54,296 bases of DNA from Flavobacteriales bacterium (GCA_947475275.1 CANJNE010000006.1:1-54296); one strand, 5' to 3'; numbered from the stretch's first letter, positions 1-8,443 are shown. Made by a program: numbers and translations. The notes: a model not told the origin generated them from the sequence alone.

Positions 1-170
1 GAAACTTTGTAATAATCACTAAAAGCAACTAACCCCTCTAAATTTGGCTGCGCTACCCCATTTTCATATCCACTGTATGTTGATCTTGTAAGATTAAGAT
101 CTTGAGCGACTTCCTCCTGGGATTTTTTAATGCGTTTTCTTAGTAATTTTAGATTTGAGCCAATATTCAT
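1..170 (-). CDS. XRE-family helix-turn-helix regulator, N-terminal part (cut by window edge)
   Basis: This ORF is not in the track. Read leftward from the ATG at 170 it begins MNIGSNLKLLRKRIKKSQEE and continues with LTRSTYSGYENGVAQPNLE, which is the textbook Cro/C1 helix-turn-helix: basic helix 1, SQEE helix 2, TRSTYSGYENG recognition helix. It runs off the left edge after about 56 codons, so any C-terminal sensor or peptidase domain is unseen. It probably binds DNA as a dimer and may repress its own promoter, where a small palindrome lies. The HTH call is secure; the regulon is unknown. Confidence 0.8.
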   Translation of the reverse strand, partial: MNIGSNLKLLRKRIKKSQEEVAQDLNLTRSTYSGYENGVAQPNLEGLVAFSDYYKV

Positions 171-186
171 GAATTTGATTTTTTGA

Positions 187-225
187 TAAAACTACAAAAT
201 TCCAAATAAATAATCAATAATTGAT
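187..225 (-). promoter_or_regulatory. Possible promoter and palindromic operator of the XRE gene
   Basis: On the minus strand TTG (CAA at 215-217) is followed after 20 nt by TAGTTTTA (187-194), one mismatch from the Bacteroidota -7 box TAnnTTTG. The perfect 13-nt palindrome ATCAATaATTGAT (213-225) overlaps the -33 element. This position would suit autorepression by the downstream HTH protein. The region is very AT-rich, so chance matches are likely. Confidence 0.3.
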
Positions 226-241
226 AATTATTTAATCAAAA

Positions 242-1147
242 CTAAACCACTTTTATTGGCTTGCCAATCTTAATAGCATAAACGGCAATCAACTTTGCTC
301 CGAAAAATAATATTTGTGAACTGTAGTAAACATAAGCCAGAATTATAAAAAGCAATCCAGCAACTCCCCCACTCTTTGCAGCAAAGAAAAAATGTAGTAA
401 ATAATAATTGATCAACAATTGACCAATATAGAGCAGAATCGACGTAATCAAGGCCCCGAAAAAAGCCAATTTCCAGCGAACATAACCATCATGAAGGTAT
501 TTAAAAATCAGCATGAAAATACACAAGTTCATACCAATTGATAATAAATGTTTAAAAAACTGCAATGCATAAAATTCAACCGCGGAATTACCGATTAAAA
601 CCTGATCCAAAGAAGAAATCACAAATGCCTGAATGAAATAAAAAGAAATGACCACAACGGCTATGCCACCTACGATTCCCATTGATATTAATCTAAATAA
701 TATTTCATTCAAAAATTTTTTCTTTCGGGTTTCAAATTTCTTCCTAATACCAAAAAGTTCATTGATGCTATGCTTGAAATATACTACAAAGGCTGAACTA
801 ACAGTCAACAAGGCTACAATTCCAAAAAGCTTTGCCAAGAAACCGGTTCCACTCCATTGCATTTGCTCAACCATGTCTACAATTAATACAGAATCAGTTA
901 ACCCAATATTTGACTTAAAAAGCTCTTGAATGATTATTCCGATTTCATCCTTACCCATAAAAGCACCAAAAACAGCAAGAAGTAAAAAAGTCATTGGGAC
1001 CAATGCTAGAATTGTATAATAGGCCAACGCAGCCCCCATATACATTGCCCTATCCTCAATAAACCCGGTAACGCTATCTCTCAGTAGCTCAGGAATTTTA
1101 TTCAAAGGAAGCCAATCAGACGAATTTCTTAACAATTTTAATCGCAT
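242..1147 (-). CDS. YihY/BrkB-family integral membrane protein
   Basis: This 301-aa protein has about six hydrophobic segments (roughly residues 34-60, 100-123, 153-180, 195-220, 226-250 and 255-285). The motif GAALAYYTILALVP near the first segment is the hallmark of the YihY/virulence-factor-BrkB family (UPF0761). The family was once called RNase BN in error; its molecular role is unknown and it acts in the inner membrane. The start overlaps the end of the upstream ABC ATPase gene by 32 nt, which implies translational coupling in an operon starting at 2488. The XRE gene follows 71 nt downstream on the same strand. Confidence 0.88.
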   Translation of the reverse strand: MRLKLLRNSSDWLPLNKIPELLRDSVTGFIEDRAMYMGAALAYYTILALVPMTFLLLAVFGAFMGKDEIGIIIQELFKSNIGLTDSVLIVDMVEQMQWSGTGFLAKLFGIVALLTVSSAFVVYFKHSINELFGIRKKFETRKKKFLNEILFRLISMGIVGGIAVVVISFYFIQAFVISSLDQVLIGNSAVEFYALQFFKHLLSIGMNLCIFMLIFKYLHDGYVRWKLAFFGALITSILLYIGQLLINYYLLHFFFAAKSGGVAGLLFIILAYVYYSSQILFFGAKLIAVYAIKIGKPIKVV

Positions 1148-2060
1148 GAATATCTTGCATTGGATTTAAACTGTGTAGTACCACTTTTTCCATTTTATCG
1201 GTTGTAAAATAGTTTTCGTAAACATTTCCGGTAAAAATACTTTGAACAAAACTAATTTGAAGTAGGTAATTTATATCGAACTTTTCATCGAAATCAACAG
1301 TGTATTCATTCGGTCTAAAATAATGTCTTTTCCCACCCAATGAAACGGAATTAATCGGTCCAAAGAGTCTTGCTTCTTCTAAGGATTTAAATTGATAATA
1401 CATTTTTTCAGGACTTCCACTTCTCGAAAAATGACCGTTTTTCAAATGATAAATTTTATCTGAAAGACCTAATAATTCAGCCCCATCATGTGACACGAGA
1501 ATGATGGACATATTTCTTAATCTTTTTAATTCCGAGAAATATCGAATCAATTTGGAACGCATACGACCATCCAAATGAGAAAAAGGTTCATCCAGTAAAA
1601 GTAATTTAGGTTCTTTGGCAATGGCACGTCCAATTGCTAGACGCTGTTTTTCACCCCCTGAAAGCGTGTAAGCTTTTTGTTTTCGCAAATCTTTCAATTC
1701 CAAAACATCAAGAATCTCATCCACCCATTTGGATCGAATTTCATTTGACAAGTATAAAACTTGTTCTTTGATATTCTCTTCAACTGAATGAAAATCGTCC
1801 AATTTAAAATCCTGATTTACCAATTCAATTTCTGGATGACCTGGCACTAAAAGTATTGACGGGCCTTTAACTGCTGTACCCTCAAAAAAAACAAGGCCAG
1901 AATGGGCATCTAAATGACCTCCAATAATTTTTAATAATGAAGATTTGCCAGCACCACTTTTACCCAAAATACCAATGGTTTGACCCTCCCTAATTGTAAA
2001 ATTAATGTCCTTGAGAACCGCCTTATCAAAATTTAATGATATTTCTTTAACCTCTAACAT
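1116..2060 (-). CDS. ABC transporter ATP-binding protein with TOBE-like C-terminus, no permease nearby
   Basis: This 314-aa ATPase subunit has all ABC motifs: Walker A GKSGAGKS (33-40), Q-loop Gln83, signature LSGGEKQR (133-140), Walker B LLLLDEP (153-159) and switch His191. The last hundred residues contain YFRPNEY, which resembles the FxRPE strand of the TOBE domain in MalK/PotA/FbpC-type importer ATPases. Its start shares one base with the stop of the 142-aa gene upstream, and its end overlaps the YihY gene. No membrane permease or binding protein lies beside it, so the substrate is unknown. YihY as an unorthodox membrane partner is only speculation. Confidence 0.85.
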   Translation of the reverse strand: MLEVKEISLNFDKAVLKDINFTIREGQTIGILGKSGAGKSSLLKIIGGHLDAHSGLVFFEGTAVKGPSILLVPGHPEIELVNQDFKLDDFHSVEENIKEQVLYLSNEIRSKWVDEILDVLELKDLRKQKAYTLSGGEKQRLAIGRAIAKEPKLLLLDEPFSHLDGRMRSKLIRYFSELKRLRNMSIILVSHDGAELLGLSDKIYHLKNGHFSRSGSPEKMYYQFKSLEEARLFGPINSVSLGGKRHYFRPNEYTVDFDEKFDINYLLQISFVQSIFTGNVYENYFTTDKMEKVVLHSLNPMQDIHAIKIVKKFV

Positions 2061-2488
2061 TAAAATACCAATGCTTTAGGAAATGATTTGGAAGCGATAT
2101 AAATTCCTGGAACTGGATCCGAAAAAGGCTCATTGTCTTTAATAAATAAGCTTAAATGATAATAACCATCTTTTTTTTCAAGAATGTGTTTTTCAACAAT
2201 TTGCGCAGACGCTCCAAGAAAAACACTTTCAGCGTCTTTAATTTTAAACTCATAAAGTAACATATCAGCCACCTCATATTCGAAAAGATTACCTTTCGGA
2301 TATTCTCCCTTTAAAAAATAAACACCACTTTCATGAAGTAAAACCTCATCTATTTCCGAGGTAATCCTGAGCTCATCTTCCCAAAGATATTTTCTGTTAT
2401 TTTCTGATTCTATACCCCCATGCTGCGCATCGGCATGTTCCTGAGAATAATTTTCATTCAATAAATAAGCGTGAAAGGTACAATGCAT
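2060..2488 (-). CDS. Conserved-looking hypothetical protein (142 aa)
   Basis: I do not recognise this protein. It is soluble and acidic, with no signal peptide or membrane segment. The N-terminus is rich in His, Glu and Asn (HAYLLNENYSQEHADAQHGG), and the rest alternates short hydrophobic strands as in a beta-rich fold. It is the first gene of the operon 142-aa protein / ABC ATPase / YihY, overlapping the ATPase gene by one nucleotide. Protein-coding status is supported by that coupling and by a -7 box just upstream. A role linked to the ATPase is inference from position only. Confidence 0.65.
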   Translation of the reverse strand: MHCTFHAYLLNENYSQEHADAQHGGIESENNRKYLWEDELRITSEIDEVLLHESGVYFLKGEYPKGNLFEYEVADMLLYEFKIKDAESVFLGASAQIVEKHILEKKDGYYHLSLFIKDNEPFSDPVPGIYIASKSFPKALVF

Positions 2489-2506
2489 AATTTGAATTTA
2501 CTTTTC

Positions 2507-2514
2507 CAAATGTA
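2507..2514 (-). promoter_or_regulatory. Candidate -7 box for the 142-aa/ABC/YihY operon
   Basis: The minus strand reads TACATTTG, a perfect TAnnTTTG, 18 nt before the ATG at 2488. No TTG lies at 17-23 nt upstream; the nearest match is TTT. The core is therefore good and the -33 element weak. Confidence 0.35.
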
Positions 2515-2599
2515 CCTACTTTGTTTCGCCTAAATTTCCTTTTTATCGAATACAATCCACATCGAATTGTTATTTTTACGACACTTGAAACCAAAATAA

Positions 2600-3769
2600 T
2601 TGAAAACACTCCAGATATACAACAAAAAAACTGATTCCATCAAACGTAAACATCCCTGGATATTTTCTGGTGCGATCAGTTCAGATGTTTCAGATTTTGA
2701 GAATGGAGATTTGGTTAAAGCAGTTGATGTTAAAGGCAATTTTCTTGCTATAGGACATTTTCAACATGCAACAATTTCATTGAGAATATTGGCATTTGAA
2801 GAAATTGAAATTGATGAATTTTTTTTCAAAAACAAGTTAAACGAAGCTTTTCATTTGAGGAAATCGCTCCATCTGCTGCATTCGAATAACAATATTTTTC
2901 GACTCGTACATGGTGAAGGGGATGGATTACCTGGTCTGATCATTGACTATTATAACGGAGTGGCTGTAGTTCAATGTCACAGTATCGGGATGTATAAAAG
3001 TTTGGATTTAATCAATAAGGCACTTCAGAACATTTTAGGCAAAGACCTTAAAGCGATTTATTCAAAATCTGCTGACACATTACCAAACAAGCATATTGCT
3101 TTAGATCAATATATTTTCGGCAATTGTGAAACGCCTCATATTGCTCTGGAAAATGGTATTAAATTCAATATTGACTGGATAAATGGTCAAAAAACGGGTT
3201 TTTTTATAGATCAACGAGAAAACCGTAAAATATTGGGAATGATATCCGAAGGAAAAAAAATTCTTAATACTTTTTGTTACTCTGGTGGATTTAGCTTGTA
3301 TGCACTGCAAAACGGTGCCATTTCTGTTCACTCACTTGATAGTTCTAAAAAGGCTATTGAATTAACGGAACAGAATGTAAACTTAAACGGTTTTCAGGAA
3401 AAACACGAATGTATTGTTGCAGATGCAATGGAACAAATGAAAACGGCTGAAAAAGATTACGACATAATAATTTTAGACCCCCCTGCATTTGCCAAGCATA
3501 GAGACAAAAAACACAAAGCGGTTCAAGGATACAAGCGACTTAACGCTATGGCCATAAACAACATTAAACCAGGAGGGTTGATTTTTACCTTTTCATGCTC
3601 ACAAGTAATCGACAAGAATTTATTTACCAATACAATTATTGCTGCGGCAATTGAAACCCAAAGAAGCGTTAGAATAATCGGACAACTTCATCAACCTGCA
3701 GATCATCCCATTAGTGCATACCATCCAGAGGGAGAGTACTTGAAGGGCCTTATTTTAGAAGTTAACTAA
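2600..3769 (+). CDS. Class I SAM-dependent 23S rRNA methyltransferase, RlmI-like
   Basis: This 389-aa protein resembles RlmI, which makes m5C1962 in 23S rRNA. It has an N-terminal PUA-like domain (KRKHPWIFSGAI at 15-26), a middle segment with GEGDGLPGLIIDYY (105-118) and a Rossmann methyltransferase domain. The SAM loop is NTFCYSGGFSLYAL (223-236), the motif IV region is DPPAFAKH (293-300), and the likely catalytic cysteine lies in FSCSQ (331-335). The reading frame begins with TTG, and no in-frame ATG precedes the PUA domain, so TTG is probably the true start. MATE and fmt follow at short spacing. The exact target base is inferred from family. Confidence 0.85.
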   Translation: MKTLQIYNKKTDSIKRKHPWIFSGAISSDVSDFENGDLVKAVDVKGNFLAIGHFQHATISLRILAFEEIEIDEFFFKNKLNEAFHLRKSLHLLHSNNNIFRLVHGEGDGLPGLIIDYYNGVAVVQCHSIGMYKSLDLINKALQNILGKDLKAIYSKSADTLPNKHIALDQYIFGNCETPHIALENGIKFNIDWINGQKTGFFIDQRENRKILGMISEGKKILNTFCYSGGFSLYALQNGAISVHSLDSSKKAIELTEQNVNLNGFQEKHECIVADAMEQMKTAEKDYDIIILDPPAFAKHRDKKHKAVQGYKRLNAMAINNIKPGGLIFTFSCSQVIDKNLFTNTIIAAAIETQRSVRIIGQLHQPADHPISAYHPEGEYLKGLILEVN

Positions 3770-3788
3770 TCGAAATAACCTGAAATAA

Positions 3789-5117
3789 ATGCTTGACCTC
3801 AAATATACCACAATACTAAAAGTTGCTGCGCCTTTGATGGTATCGAGTTTTATTCAATCTATAATTCTATTAACAGATGCTGCTTTTATCAGCCGATACG
3901 ACACTATGGCATTTGATGCTGTTGGAAATGGCGGACTTTTATACGTAACCGTATATATGGCGCTTGTTGGAATGGGAGATGGAGCACAAATAATCATTGC
4001 CAGAAGAATAGGTCAAAATAACATTAACGCAATTGGTAAAGTAATTGGCACGTCATTATTAGCTAATTTGCTTATAGCGATTTTACTTTTCACATTATTG
4101 CAATATTTTATTCCAGAATGGTTGATGTCCTATTCTAAGAATAAAGCATTGGGTTCAATGCAAATTGAATATATTGAAATTAGAAGCTATGCGCTTTATT
4201 TTGCCATGATAACCTTGACCATTAATGCATTCTTTATTGCAAATGGCAAAACACTCGTAGTACTTATAGCTTCCATTTTAGGTGCATTAACAAATATCGG
4301 TCTTGATTATTGCATGATTTTCGGAAAATTCGGATTTTCTGAAATGGGACTTTCTGGAGCAGCATGGGCTTCAACAATTTCGGATGGTGTGAATATGTTA
4401 TTTATGGTTGCATGCATCATATTTTCCAAGGCATCCAAAACATTCAACATTTGGAAAACCTTCAAAATTGAATTGCAATACCTTACCGAATTGTTTAAAG
4501 TTGGCAGCCCAATGATGTTTCAAGGATTTTTCGCTTTGGCAACATGGACATTATTTTTTACATGGATTGAACAAATAGGTACAGATGAGTTGACAATTTC
4601 TCAAAATGTAAGATCAGTTTATTTTTTATCCTACGTACCTATTTGGGGATTTGCTGCAACAACTAAAACTTATGTCTCTCAATATTTAGGTAACGGTCAT
4701 CATTCCGCCATGAGAATCATCAGAAGACGGATTCAACTATTAACACTTATTTTCCTTCTTATATTTTTCCATGGTGCGCTTTTCTATCCAGACTACTTGA
4801 TTCAGATGGTAAATCCTTCCGAAGTGCATCTTGAAAGAAGTGCAGAAGTCATGCGATTCGTTGCTATCTCTATTTTATTATATGGATTTGTTAGTGTCTA
4901 TTTTCAAACCATTAGTGGAAGTGGCAACACAATGATAACTTTTGGAATTGAATTAACTTGTATTGTATTTTATACCCTGGCCGCATATTTACTTATAAAA
5001 GTATACAAGGTAGACATTTTCTGGATTTGGTCTGTTGAATACATTTATTTTGGCTGTATGGGGTTATTGTCTTATTTGTATTTAAAGAATTTTAATTGGC
5101 AAAATAAAGTAATATGA
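3789..5117 (+). CDS. MATE-family multidrug/toxin efflux transporter
   Basis: This 442-aa polytopic protein has about twelve hydrophobic segments arranged as two pseudo-repeats. It begins directly with a membrane-facing helix (TTILKVAAPLMVSSFIQS), typical of MATE exporters, which expel cationic drugs or metabolites using a Na+ or H+ gradient. The second half starts near FKVGSPMMFQGF. The substrate cannot be told from sequence. It lies 19 nt after the rRNA methyltransferase and overlaps fmt by ATGA, so the three genes are probably cotranscribed although their functions are unrelated. Confidence 0.88.
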   Translation: MLDLKYTTILKVAAPLMVSSFIQSIILLTDAAFISRYDTMAFDAVGNGGLLYVTVYMALVGMGDGAQIIIARRIGQNNINAIGKVIGTSLLANLLIAILLFTLLQYFIPEWLMSYSKNKALGSMQIEYIEIRSYALYFAMITLTINAFFIANGKTLVVLIASILGALTNIGLDYCMIFGKFGFSEMGLSGAAWASTISDGVNMLFMVACIIFSKASKTFNIWKTFKIELQYLTELFKVGSPMMFQGFFALATWTLFFTWIEQIGTDELTISQNVRSVYFLSYVPIWGFAATTKTYVSQYLGNGHHSAMRIIRRRIQLLTLIFLLIFFHGALFYPDYLIQMVNPSEVHLERSAEVMRFVAISILLYGFVSVYFQTISGSGNTMITFGIELTCIVFYTLAAYLLIKVYKVDIFWIWSVEYIYFGCMGLLSYLYLKNFNWQNKVI

Positions 5118-6079
5118 AAGGTAGAACAGATTTAAGTATCATATTCATGGGTACACCTGATTTTGCAGTCGGAATTCTCGATACCATATTTCAAAATAAA
5201 TTCTCTATCAAAGCTGTTGTTACCAGTCCTGACAAACCTGCGGGAAGAGGATTACAATTGAACGAAAGTGCAGTAAAAAAATATGCGCAGGATCATCACT
5301 TAAAAATTCTTCAACCCGAAAAACTGAAAGATGAATCTTTCCTGAACGAGCTGCAATTATTAAATGCTGATTTATTTGTTGTTGTTGCCTTTAGAATGCT
5401 ACCTGAACAAGTATGGTCTATGCCTAGATTAGGAACAATTAATGTTCATGCATCACTTCTGCCGCAGTATAGGGGCGCTGCTCCAATAAATTGGGCCATC
5501 ATTAATGGTGAAAAAACTACAGGGGTTACAACTTTTTTTATTGAGAAGGAAATAGATACTGGAAAAATAATCGATCAATCAACAATTGAAATCGGTAAAG
5601 ATGAAAATGTTGGAAGCTTGTATCAACGATTGATGGATTTGGGAGCTCAAACCATGTTGACCACACTCGACAAAATAAATATTGGTGCAATTGAACCCAT
5701 TTCGCAAGATGAATTGATAAACACAGAACTTAAAGCTGCTTCGAAAATTTATAAAGAAGACTGTAAAATTTCTTGGGATACAAATGTTACCAATGCCCAT
5801 AACTTTGTCCGGGGCTTATCCCCTTATCCAGCAGCTTGGACCATTCTTCAAAACAAATCTTCGAGAGAAACAAAACAGTTTAAAATCTTTTCGGGTGAAA
5901 TCACCAATATTCCAATTGTCAATCGCAACGATTTAAAAGATGACAATTTGGGCATTTTGATTCCCTGCAATGACTTTTATTATGCTGTACAAGAATTACA
6001 ACAAGAAGGAAAACGAAGAATGCATTTCAAAGAATTTCTCGCAGGCAACAAAATTGAGCATTGGGAATTGTTTATCTAG
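5114..6079 (+). CDS. fmt: Methionyl-tRNA formyltransferase
   Basis: Fmt transfers the formyl group of 10-formyl-tetrahydrofolate to initiator Met-tRNA in the cytosol. This 321-aa protein has the N-terminal FMGTPDFA motif (11-18) and the folate/catalytic signature SLLPQYRGAAPINWA (114-128). The catalytic triad of the hydrolase/formyltransferase fold appears intact as Asn110, His112 and Asp148. The C-terminal third matches the tRNA-binding beta-barrel region. Length is normal for the family. The ATG overlaps the MATE stop codon as ATGA. A stretch with a tandem repeat separates it from the HU gene. Confidence 0.95.
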   Translation: MKGRTDLSIIFMGTPDFAVGILDTIFQNKFSIKAVVTSPDKPAGRGLQLNESAVKKYAQDHHLKILQPEKLKDESFLNELQLLNADLFVVVAFRMLPEQVWSMPRLGTINVHASLLPQYRGAAPINWAIINGEKTTGVTTFFIEKEIDTGKIIDQSTIEIGKDENVGSLYQRLMDLGAQTMLTTLDKINIGAIEPISQDELINTELKAASKIYKEDCKISWDTNVTNAHNFVRGLSPYPAAWTILQNKSSRETKQFKIFSGEITNIPIVNRNDLKDDNLGILIPCNDFYYAVQELQQEGKRRMHFKEFLAGNKIEHWELFI

Positions 6080-6143
6080 TAAACTAAAAATCACCAAAAA
6101 ACTGCCTTAAACCCAATAAAAACAAGGTGTTTGAGCGCTTTTA

Positions 6144-6183
6144 TCAACAAAATGGCACTTTTTTCAACAAAAAAGTACTTTTT
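6144..6183 (+). repeat. Two adjacent 20-bp direct repeats upstream of the HU promoter
   Basis: TCAACAAAATGGCACTTTTT (6144-6163) is followed immediately by TCAACAAAAAAGTACTTTTT (6164-6183), identical at 17 of 20 positions. The second copy, with one more T, contains the perfect 16-nt palindrome AAAAAAGTACTTTTTT (6169-6184). The A/T tracts would bend DNA. The repeats end 13 nt before the -33 element of the HU promoter, so they could be an upstream activating or autoregulatory site. Confidence 0.75.
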
Positions 6184-6196
6184 TCCTTGAAAACAC

Positions 6197-6226
6197 TTGC
6201 GTAGCTTGAGGAATCCGATATATTTG
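6197..6226 (+). promoter_or_regulatory. Promoter of the HU gene
   Basis: TTG (6197-6199), 19-nt spacer, TATATTTG (6219-6226) matches the Bacteroidota vegetative promoter TTG-N17-23-TAnnTTTG exactly. Transcription should begin near 6232, leaving a leader of about 35 nt before the ATG at 6267. It is among the best promoter matches in the window, as expected for an abundant protein. Confidence 0.75.
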
Positions 6227-6266
6227 CCTCGATAAATAATTACAAACATTTCAAAAAATCAAAATT

Positions 6267-6539
6267 ATGAACAAAGCAGAATTGATTGATGCAATTGCAG
6301 CTGAGTCTGGATTGTCAAAAGCTGATGCAAAAAGAGCATTGGACGGGTTTGTTAACGCAACTGCAGGTGCATTGAAAAAAGGTGACAGAATCTCTTTAGT
6401 AGGATTTGGTTCTTTCTCTGTTTCTAACCGTGCTGCTAGAACAGGTCGTAACCCACAAACTGGTAAAGAAATTAAAATCTCTGCTAAAAACGTAGTACGT
6501 TTCAAAGCTGGAGCTGAACTTTCTGGTACAGTTAACTAA
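6267..6539 (+). CDS. HU-family nucleoid DNA-binding protein
   Basis: This 90-aa protein is a classic HU/IHF subunit. The N-terminal helical part MNKAELIDAIAAESGLSKAD mediates dimerisation, GDRISLVGFGSFSV leads into the beta-arm, and RAARTGRNPQTGKEI carries the conserved RNP(Q)TG tip whose proline kinks DNA. It compacts and bends the chromosome. It stands alone as a transcription unit between an exact-consensus promoter and a strong GNRA-loop terminator. Compared with its neighbours its codons look optimised (many GCT, GGT and CGT), consistent with high expression. Whether it forms homo- or heterodimers is unknown. Confidence 0.95.
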   Translation: MNKAELIDAIAAESGLSKADAKRALDGFVNATAGALKKGDRISLVGFGSFSVSNRAARTGRNPQTGKEIKISAKNVVRFKAGAELSGTVN

Positions 6540-6560
6540 TTGTTTGAAACAATAAATATT

Positions 6561-6590
6561 AAAAAGTAGGGGAAACCCTACTTTTTTTGT
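6561..6590 (+). terminator. Rho-independent terminator of the HU gene
   Basis: AAAAAGTAGGG (6561-6571) pairs perfectly over 11 bp with CCCTACTTTTT (6576-6586) around a GAAA tetraloop and runs into a T-tract. It begins 21 nt after the HU stop codon. Confidence 0.9.
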
Positions 6591-6639
6591 TTTTAATTTA
6601 TACTTTCGTTAAGAATTTTCTTTAAACCTTTAATTCAAC

Positions 6640-7398
6640 ATGAAAAAACTAATTCTCAGTATTTTAATACTACTAGGTGCCTTTAACTCAAAAGCAGATC
6701 AATATCAACTTGTGCCTGAAGATTATGCAATGATTGCAGTTGAAATTTTAAATGGGCAAAGTGATGTTATTTCATGGTGCGACTGTTGTGACGGTGACTA
6801 TTTAAAATACATCCAGATTCAATCTGCTTATTACGAATATGCTGCTGGTGAAGGAAACGATTGTTACGTTTTTCTTTCAGGGTATGATGAATACGGTGAT
6901 TGGTTTGAAGAGTCAGTTGATTTAGCGTATGTTTTTATCGCTGATGGTGAATTGGCAGTTCGTTTGTCTGATTACATTGGTCTTGAAGCATCCCCATGCT
7001 ACGATACATTTAGTTATTATGAGTACTACCCTTTTGGAGGAGATGGTTATGAAGGCGACTCACCTGAGGAGGTTTATTATGAAGATGAATATATTGCTGA
7101 AGATAATTATGAATTTGAAGGATACGAGGATGTGATTTCACTTCTTTATTTAGAATGCGGAGATTACTGTTGGTTAGGTTTCACGGATAGTGAAGGAATT
7201 GAGGATGAGGTTATCATTAATTACGGTATTATTCCAGATGATTTATGGGGTGAAAGTGAAGATGGTGGATATATTCTCAATCCTGCGCTTGAATACGCTT
7301 CAGCTTATGTAAAAATCGAACCTTTTGAAATTGAATATGAAGATGGCTCAACTGGACAAACGAGAATAATTTCAGAATTTCAGTTGTTGGATGAATAA
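6640..7398 (+). CDS. Secreted acidic, Tyr- and Cys-rich protein of unknown function
   Basis: I do not recognise this 252-aa protein. It starts with a signal peptide (MKKLILSILILLGAFNSKA). The mature part is very acidic and rich in tyrosine, most strongly in PEEVYYEDEYIAEDNYEFEG (about residues 140-160). Seven cysteines occur, including the cluster WCDCCDGDY near residue 50 and a late CGDYC, so disulphides or metal binding are possible. It lies 22 nt upstream of a vWA lipoprotein gene, probably in the same operon. Calcium binding or a periplasmic partner role for the vWA protein is inference. No T9SS sorting domain is visible. Confidence 0.75.
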   Translation: MKKLILSILILLGAFNSKADQYQLVPEDYAMIAVEILNGQSDVISWCDCCDGDYLKYIQIQSAYYEYAAGEGNDCYVFLSGYDEYGDWFEESVDLAYVFIADGELAVRLSDYIGLEASPCYDTFSYYEYYPFGGDGYEGDSPEEVYYEDEYIAEDNYEFEGYEDVISLLYLECGDYCWLGFTDSEGIEDEVIINYGIIPDDLWGESEDGGYILNPALEYASAYVKIEPFEIEYEDGSTGQTRIISEFQLLDE

Positions 7399-7420
7399 TA
7401 ATTAAAGTCTACATAAACTA

Positions 7421-8443
7421 ATGGCTATGACAAAAAGAATCTATCCTATTGTAATCATTTTACTTTCTGTTCTAATCACATCATGTGAAAAATGGCCATT
7501 ATGGGTAGGCAATAAAGAATTCATCACCATTTCATATGAAAAAGGTGCAACAAATGGACCTTTAGTATATCCTGCAGAATATGCTGAGACCTCGCGTTTT
7601 GTTAGTATCGATAGTATTTTCGCTCAACAGATTGCGGATACAGTGAAGATCATCATAGACGGCGTAAGAATTAAAAGCAACCGAAACAATTTTGAAATTT
7701 TAAATACCAACAATAAACAAATCGAAATTTTCGAAAAAGGTTTGAATGATAGAAAATGGATTTCACAATCTGAATTCTCAAATGCTAGTGATTTTGAAAA
7801 CGCAGCTGTTTCATGTGTACTTGTTTTAGATATGAGTTCCTCGGTATTACCTGTAGTTAGTGATTTAAAATCCTTTGCAAATTCTTTTGTAGACAACGTA
7901 GTAAACAATGGTGGAGCAGGTACTGAAATCGCAGTAGTTTTCTTCTCAAGTAAAAATGCCATCTTGGAAACCCCATTTTATAACAAATCAAATATTTCCC
8001 TCCTAAAAGATCAAATAAACAGCTATACTAATTTCCAGGACAGAACCGCATTGTTTCAAGCTTCAGTTAATGGCTTGAATAAATTAACCATTTCTGGAAA
8101 CAATAATTCAAAGTGTTTGGTAGTATTTTCTGATGGAGGAGATAATGATTCTGATTATGCAAACGATCTTCAATCTAATATCCAAAGCGATTATGAAGAA
8201 ATCCTTCGTTATTCAATTGGTTTGAAAGGAAATGATTTGGATCGTGAGAGACAAGCAGACTTAAAATCTATTGCTAGTGAAAAATCAAACTTTGTAATTG
8301 CAAACAAAGTTAGTGACCTGAAAGACTTATTTGATGAAGTTTCTCAGCAACTTGCAGCGGTTTATCGTTTAACCTATAATAGATCAAGTTCTAATACGGA
8401 GAAAATTGAAATCAAATTCAAGATTCCTGTAAATAAATTATAA
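7421..8443 (+). CDS. Lipoprotein with von Willebrand factor A (vWA) domain
   Basis: This 340-aa protein has a lipoprotein signal ending LITSC (Cys22). A vWA domain fills about residues 130-315. The metal-ion-dependent adhesion site is complete: D-M-S-S-S (Asp137, Ser139, Ser141), Thr209 and Asp238 in VVFSDGGD. Such domains bind protein partners or matrix through Mg2+. About 100 residues lie between the lipid anchor and the vWA domain. The start could be Met1 or Met3 without altering the signal. It follows the acidic Cys-rich secreted protein, with which it may interact. The partner and the membrane leaflet are unknown. Confidence 0.85.
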   Translation: MAMTKRIYPIVIILLSVLITSCEKWPLWVGNKEFITISYEKGATNGPLVYPAEYAETSRFVSIDSIFAQQIADTVKIIIDGVRIKSNRNNFEILNTNNKQIEIFEKGLNDRKWISQSEFSNASDFENAAVSCVLVLDMSSSVLPVVSDLKSFANSFVDNVVNNGGAGTEIAVVFFSSKNAILETPFYNKSNISLLKDQINSYTNFQDRTALFQASVNGLNKLTISGNNNSKCLVVFSDGGDNDSDYANDLQSNIQSDYEEILRYSIGLKGNDLDRERQADLKSIASEKSNFVIANKVSDLKDLFDEVSQQLAAVYRLTYNRSSSNTEKIEIKFKIPVNKL

